From NCBI RefSeq assembly GCF_003265345.1, contig NZ_QFWW01000029.1, positions 361,900 to 425,899 of the forward strand: a stretch of DNA of 64,000 nt, written 5' to 3'. The translations under genes were made by a program, and so were the position numbers. Numbering within the stretch: position 1 is the first letter of the stretch; each line of letters opens with the position of its first letter. Shown in pieces: positions 60,823 through 64,000 of this stretch. This stretch comes from Lentzea terrae (GTDB taxonomy: Bacteria; Actinomycetota; Actinomycetes; Mycobacteriales; Pseudonocardiaceae). Under the pieces are notes generated by a model. That model had not been told where the DNA came from. It did not search any database and was given only the letters and a program-made list of their open reading frames with translations.

Positions 60823-61577
60823 CCGAGCTGCGCCGAGAGGTCTGCTGCGGCAGCGGTCATGGCGGGCACGATCTCCTCGACCCGCTGCCGTGACAACCGG
60901 TACGACGGCCCGGACGCGCTCATCGCCGCCACCACTTCGCCCCGATGCCCGCGCACCGGAACGGCCACCGCGTGCAGCCCGAGCTCCAGCTCCTCGAAAC
61001 AGGCCGCGTACCCCTGCGCCGCGACCTCCTTCAGTTCCGCCAAGAGCCGCGAACCGTCCACGACGGTGTTCTCGGTGTACGAGTCGAGGGGCAACGAGAC
61101 CAGCCGACGACGCTCGTCGACCGGCAGGTACGCGAGCAGGATCTTGCCGGACGACGTGGCGTGCAGCGGCGTGCGCTGGCCGATCCAGTTCACGGCCGAC
61201 ACGGCTGCGGAGCCGCGGGCCTGGGTGATGTTGATGGCGACGCCGGCATCGTGCACGGCGATGTTGACGGTTTCGCCGAACGAGTCCGCCAGCGTCTGGC
61301 AGACGGGCTGGCCGAGCTTGGTCAGGTCCATGCGGCCGGTCGCCGCGCCGGCCAGTCTGACCACTCCGAACCCGATGGCGTATTTGCCCCTTTCGCCCAG
61401 TTGCTCGACCAGGCCGCGGGCCTCCAGCACGGACACGAGTCTGGACACCGTGGACTTGTGCACACCCAGCTCACCAGCGATTTCGGTGATACCGGCCTCG
61501 CCTTGCGCCAGTAGTTCGAGCACGCTGATGGCTCTGTCGACGGACTGCACCTGAGCTGCCGAATCGGAGTTGCTCAT
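60807..61577 (-). CDS. IclR-family regulator of betaine catabolism
   Basis: This 256-residue regulator has an N-terminal winged HTH (QSVDRAISVLELLAQGEAGI, LGVHKSTVSRLVSVLEARGL) and a C-terminal IclR effector domain with a GAF-like fold (FGETVNIAVHDAGVAINITQ, LHATSSGKILLAYLP, ELELGLHAVAVPVRGHRGEV). ATG at 61577. It is divergent from the ferredoxin-reductase genes; the 36-bp palindrome between them recurs before the dimethylglycine oxidase operon. A simpler GTTGC-N7-GCAAC repeat spans its own start codon and may serve autoregulation. A pathway intermediate such as betaine or dimethylglycine is a plausible effector. Confidence 0.88.
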   Translation of the reverse strand: MSNSDSAAQVQSVDRAISVLELLAQGEAGITEIAGELGVHKSTVSRLVSVLEARGLVEQLGERGKYAIGFGVVRLAGAATGRMDLTKLGQPVCQTLADSFGETVNIAVHDAGVAINITQARGSAAVSAVNWIGQRTPLHATSSGKILLAYLPVDERRRLVSLPLDSYTENTVVDGSRLLAELKEVAAQGYAACFEELELGLHAVAVPVRGHRGEVVAAMSASGPSYRLSRQRVEEIVPAMTAAAADLSAQLGYFAG

Positions 61578-61650
61578 CGCGCAACAGTAACCGGCAGGCA
61601 AAACAACCCGCTCGAACTCTTGACGGCGCGTCGCCGGAGCCGCACATTGT

Positions 61651-61686
61651 GTTGCGTCATTCGGAACGTGTGCCGCGTCACGCAAC
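61651..61686. promoter_or_regulatory. 36-bp palindrome before the Rieske ferredoxin gene
   Basis: Same length and layout as 58782-58817: outer GTTGCG and GCAAC, inner CGGAAC and a GCCGCG block at identical distances. It ends directly at the ferredoxin's ribosome site (GGAGG), in the divergent iclR/ferredoxin region. Confidence 0.75.
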
Positions 61687-61697
61687 GGAGGCCGACG

Positions 61698-62018
61698 ATG
61701 ATCCGCGCCTGCGCTCTCATGGACCTGCCCCCGGGAGAGGCGGTGCGCATCGTCGGCCCTCATGCACCGATCGCGGTGTTCAACGCCGACGGTGTCCTGT
61801 ACGCGATCGACGACACCTGTACCCACCAGGACGCCTCCCTCAGCGAGGGATGGCTGGAGGGCTGCTTCGTCGAATGCCCGCTGCACGCCGCGAGCTTCGA
61901 CCTTCGCACGGGCGAGCCCACGTGTCTGCCCGCCAAAAGACCGGTGAAGACCTACCCCGTCTTTGTGAAGGATGGAGAGGTCTATGTCGATGTCGAGGTG
62001 AACAAGGACGTGGCGTGA
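61698..62018 (+). CDS. Rieske-type ferredoxin of an oxygenase system
   Basis: This small soluble 2Fe-2S electron carrier has 106 residues. The Rieske ligands are in CTHQDASLSEG (Cys, His) and ECPLHAASFD (Cys, His), as in BphF-type ferredoxins. ATG at 61698 has GGAGG six bases before it. The next gene, its reductase, starts within its stop codon. It would carry electrons from NADH to the betaine monooxygenase at 54180; the pairing is inferred from the shared operator and the absence of another oxygenase in view. Confidence 0.92.
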   Translation: MIRACALMDLPPGEAVRIVGPHAPIAVFNADGVLYAIDDTCTHQDASLSEGWLEGCFVECPLHAASFDLRTGEPTCLPAKRPVKTYPVFVKDGEVYVDVEVNKDVA

Positions 62019-63118
62019 GGACGATCGCGATCATCGGCGCTTCGCTCGCCGGTTTGAGGTCGGCGCAGGCACTGCGCCGGCAGGGGTTCGACGGACGGCT
62101 TGTCATCGTCGGCGACGAAGTGCATCTTCCCTACGATCGACCGCCCCTCTCGAAGGACTTCCTCCTCGGCAAGGTCGAGGCGGTACCGCTCGCCGACCAG
62201 GAGGACCTCGACGCCCTCGACGCCGAGTGGCGGCTCGGCAACCAAGCGACCGCCCTGCTCTCCAGCGGTGAGGTCGCGCTGAGCGACGGCACCACGGTCG
62301 AGGCCGACGGACTCGTCATCGCGACCGGCGGTATACCGAGGACGATCTCCAATACACACGTCCTGCGCACGCTCGACGACGCCGTCAAGCTCCGCGACGC
62401 GTTCGCCAACGCCCAGCACGTCGGCGTCATCGGCGCCGGCTTCATCGGCGCGGAGATCGCATCCAGTGCGCGCGCTCTGGGCAAGGACGTCACCGTCGTC
62501 GAGGCACTCCCCACGCCGCTCACACGCGTACTCGGCGCCGAGATGGGCGCCGCGTGTGGGCAACTGCACGGCGACCACGGATCAACGTTGATTACGGGAG
62601 TCAACGTTGATTCGGTCAACGTTGACGGCGGAATCAACCTCGCAGATGGACGCAAGGTCGACGCCGACGTCGTCGTCGCGGGCATCGGCATGCGCCCGGC
62701 GACGGACTGGCTCGCCGGCGGACCGGTCAAGGTCGACAACGGCGTCGTGTGCGACGCGGGCGGCGTGACGAACGTGCGGAACATCGTGGCCGTCGGCGAC
62801 GTCGCGAACTGTGCGGGCCACCGTGCCGAGCACTGGACGTCCGCGACCGAACAGGCGCAAGTTGCCACCCGCAACCTGCTCGCGGGCGAGACCGTCGCGA
62901 CGCACACCAACGGCGGCTACGTCTGGTCCGATCAGTACGGCGTGCGGATCCAGTTCATCGGACGAGCGACGAACGACGTTCGCATCGAAGACGGGTCCAT
63001 CGAGGACCGGAAGTTCGTCGCGACCTATCGAGACACTCAGCACGAAGAAGACATTGTCGGCATTGTGGCAATGAGCAACGCTCGGCTTTTCACCCGACTG
63101 CGCAGGAATCTGAAGTAG
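62015..63118 (+). CDS. ferredoxin reductase (FAD/NADH)
   Basis: This flavoprotein of 367 residues passes electrons from NAD(P)H to the ferredoxin. Motifs are IIGASLAGLRSAQALR (FAD), YDRPPLSKDFLLG, ATGGIPRT, VIGAGFIGAEIASSA (NADH) and VAVGDVANC. A C-terminal BphA4-type domain follows (HWTSATEQAQVATRNL). The GTG at 62015 overlaps the ferredoxin stop (GTGA). Compared with the Pseudomonas betaine demethylase, which uses a single reductase subunit (GbcB), this would be a three-component version. Confidence 0.92.
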   Translation: MRTIAIIGASLAGLRSAQALRRQGFDGRLVIVGDEVHLPYDRPPLSKDFLLGKVEAVPLADQEDLDALDAEWRLGNQATALLSSGEVALSDGTTVEADGLVIATGGIPRTISNTHVLRTLDDAVKLRDAFANAQHVGVIGAGFIGAEIASSARALGKDVTVVEALPTPLTRVLGAEMGAACGQLHGDHGSTLITGVNVDSVNVDGGINLADGRKVDADVVVAGIGMRPATDWLAGGPVKVDNGVVCDAGGVTNVRNIVAVGDVANCAGHRAEHWTSATEQAQVATRNLLAGETVATHTNGGYVWSDQYGVRIQFIGRATNDVRIEDGSIEDRKFVATYRDTQHEEDIVGIVAMSNARLFTRLRRNLK

Positions 63119-63133
63119 AGACGGCCGTCACGG

Positions 63134-63181
63134 TTTAACCGCCACCGGCGACCGGCTATACCCCATTGTCCTACGTGGACA
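63134..63181 (+). promoter_or_regulatory. promoter and operator of betaine aldehyde dehydrogenase
   Basis: TTTAAC (63134-63139) and TATACC (63157-63162) are spaced by 17 bases, as -35 and -10 boxes. TGTCC-TACGT-GGACA (63167-63181), a perfect 5-bp-arm palindrome, covers the expected start point, a good place for a repressor. It differs from the IclR-type palindrome, so this gene may have separate control. Confidence 0.5.
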
Positions 63182-63205
63182 TACGAACAGGGAGGCGTGT
63201 CGCCG

Positions 63206-64000
63206 GTGCGGCAGATCATCAACCCCTTCGACCAGAGTGTTCTCACCGAGGTCGAGGACCAAACCCGCGAACAGGCGATCTCAGCGATCGCGAAGGCGAG
63301 AAACGCCTTCGACCACGGCGACTGGCAGCACGCGAGCCCGGAGCACCGCGCCGCCGTGCTGAACCGCGTCGCGGACCTGCTGGAGCGCGACAAGGAGGAC
63401 ATCGCCCGCACCGAGACGCTCGACACCGGCAAGACGCTGGTCGAGAGCCGCATCGACGTGGACGACGTCGTCTCCGTGTTCCGCTACTACGGCGGCCTCG
63501 CCGGGCTGCTGCACCCGAAGATCGTCCAGGGTGCCCCGGCGGACGTCATCAGCCGCATCGACTACGAACCAGTCGGCGTCTGCGGCATGATCGCGCCCTG
63601 GAACTACCCGCTGCTGCAGATCTCCTGGAAGGTCGCGCCGGCCCTGCTCGCCGGCAACACGATCGTGGCGAAGCCGAGCGAGATCACCCCGCTCACCACC
63701 ATCAAGCTGTTCGAGCTGCTCCAGGAAGCCGGACTGCCCGACGGCGTCGCGAACCTCGTCCTCGGCACCGGCCCCGAGGTCGGCGCACCGCTGAGCGAGC
63801 ACCCGGACGTCGACCTCATCTCGTTCACGGGCAGCCTCGCCACCGGCCAGCGGATCATGGCCAGTGCGGCCAAGACCGTGAAGAAGGTCGCGCTCGAACT
63901 CGGTGGCAAGAACCCGAACATCGTCTTCGCGGACGCGGACATCGACACCGCCGTCGACTACGCGCTCACCGCCGCGTTCTTCCACGCGGGTCAGGTCTGC
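63206..64000 (+). CDS. betB: betaine aldehyde dehydrogenase, cut by window end
   Basis: This NAD-dependent aldehyde dehydrogenase should oxidise betaine aldehyde to glycine betaine, the entry to the cluster. 265 codons are visible of about 490. Seen are NPFDQSVLTEVEDQ, GMIAPWNYPLLQISWKVAPA, AKPSEITPLTTIKL, FTGSLATGQRIMA (the NAD-binding turn) and ALELGGKNPNIVFADADI with the catalytic Glu. The window stops exactly on the catalytic Cys of HAGQVC. I prefer GTG 63206, ten bases after GGAGG; GTG 63197 sits too close to it. Other amino-aldehyde substrates are possible, but the neighbouring betaine genes favour this role. Confidence 0.88.
   Translation, partial: MRQIINPFDQSVLTEVEDQTREQAISAIAKARNAFDHGDWQHASPEHRAAVLNRVADLLERDKEDIARTETLDTGKTLVESRIDVDDVVSVFRYYGGLAGLLHPKIVQGAPADVISRIDYEPVGVCGMIAPWNYPLLQISWKVAPALLAGNTIVAKPSEITPLTTIKLFELLQEAGLPDGVANLVLGTGPEVGAPLSEHPDVDLISFTGSLATGQRIMASAAKTVKKVALELGGKNPNIVFADADIDTAVDYALTAAFFHAGQVC

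Overview
The window is high-GC DNA with GTG starts, GGAGG-type ribosome binding sites and actinobacterial gene families (single-chain acyl-CoA carboxylase, SecA2, DUF6319, YD-repeat toxins with HINT domains). I infer a filamentous actinomycete, most likely of the order Pseudonocardiales. No rRNA gene is present to settle the genus.

Left end (1-4.4 kb) is an accessory scar. It holds a lipoprotein gene, a 1.2-kb IS481-like element with 24-bp terminal inverted repeats that abuts a 5'-truncated ImmA/IrrE gene, a protein with a possible nuclease motif, and an 860-bp gene-poor stretch with tRNA-like debris and a perfect 14-bp inverted repeat. A complete tRNA-Pro(GGG) gene with its own promoter and terminator closes it.

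From 4.7 to 18.5 kb on the minus strand lie a two-component system and the housekeeping run der-plsC-cmk. A 6-kb RHS toxin gene with its candidate immunity gene separates cmk from aroH. A decayed secreted subtilase follows.

From 18.5 to 30.2 kb lie a three-gene partner-switching-like operon (TPR protein, HATPase-receiver hybrid, STAS protein), DUF1015, a KhtTU-type K+/H+ antiporter, a cytoplasmic-looking subtilase overlapped by a small propeptide-like gene, a DUF6319 gene behind a LexA-like palindrome, and oxidoreductase, SDR, FabG/MaoC and TetR genes.

From 30.3 to 41.2 kb is a second polymorphic-toxin operon: secreted LamG protein, RHS protein with a HINT domain and an Ntox30-like tip, then a candidate immunity gene. 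The two RHS proteins share the same pre-toxin and HINT cassette but carry unrelated tips.

From 41.3 to 51.4 kb is an acyl-CoA metabolism region: ACAD, thiolase, SDR and exonuclease; a divergent TetR gene; GlsB-like and Spo0M genes; and a single-chain acyl-CoA carboxylase followed by an MHS transporter. A 16-bp palindrome (CTAAGC-N4-GCTTAG) precedes ACAD/TetR (twice), the carboxylase, and the distant fabG-maoC pair, which suggests one local TetR regulon.

From 51.6 to 64.0 kb: secA2, then a glycine-betaine catabolic cluster. Betaine aldehyde dehydrogenase, a Rieske oxygenase with separate ferredoxin and reductase, dimethylglycine oxidase and sarcosine oxidase would together convert betaine aldehyde to glycine. 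An IclR regulator gene sits among them, and two 36-bp, equally spaced palindromes precede the oxidase operon and the ferredoxin-reductase pair.
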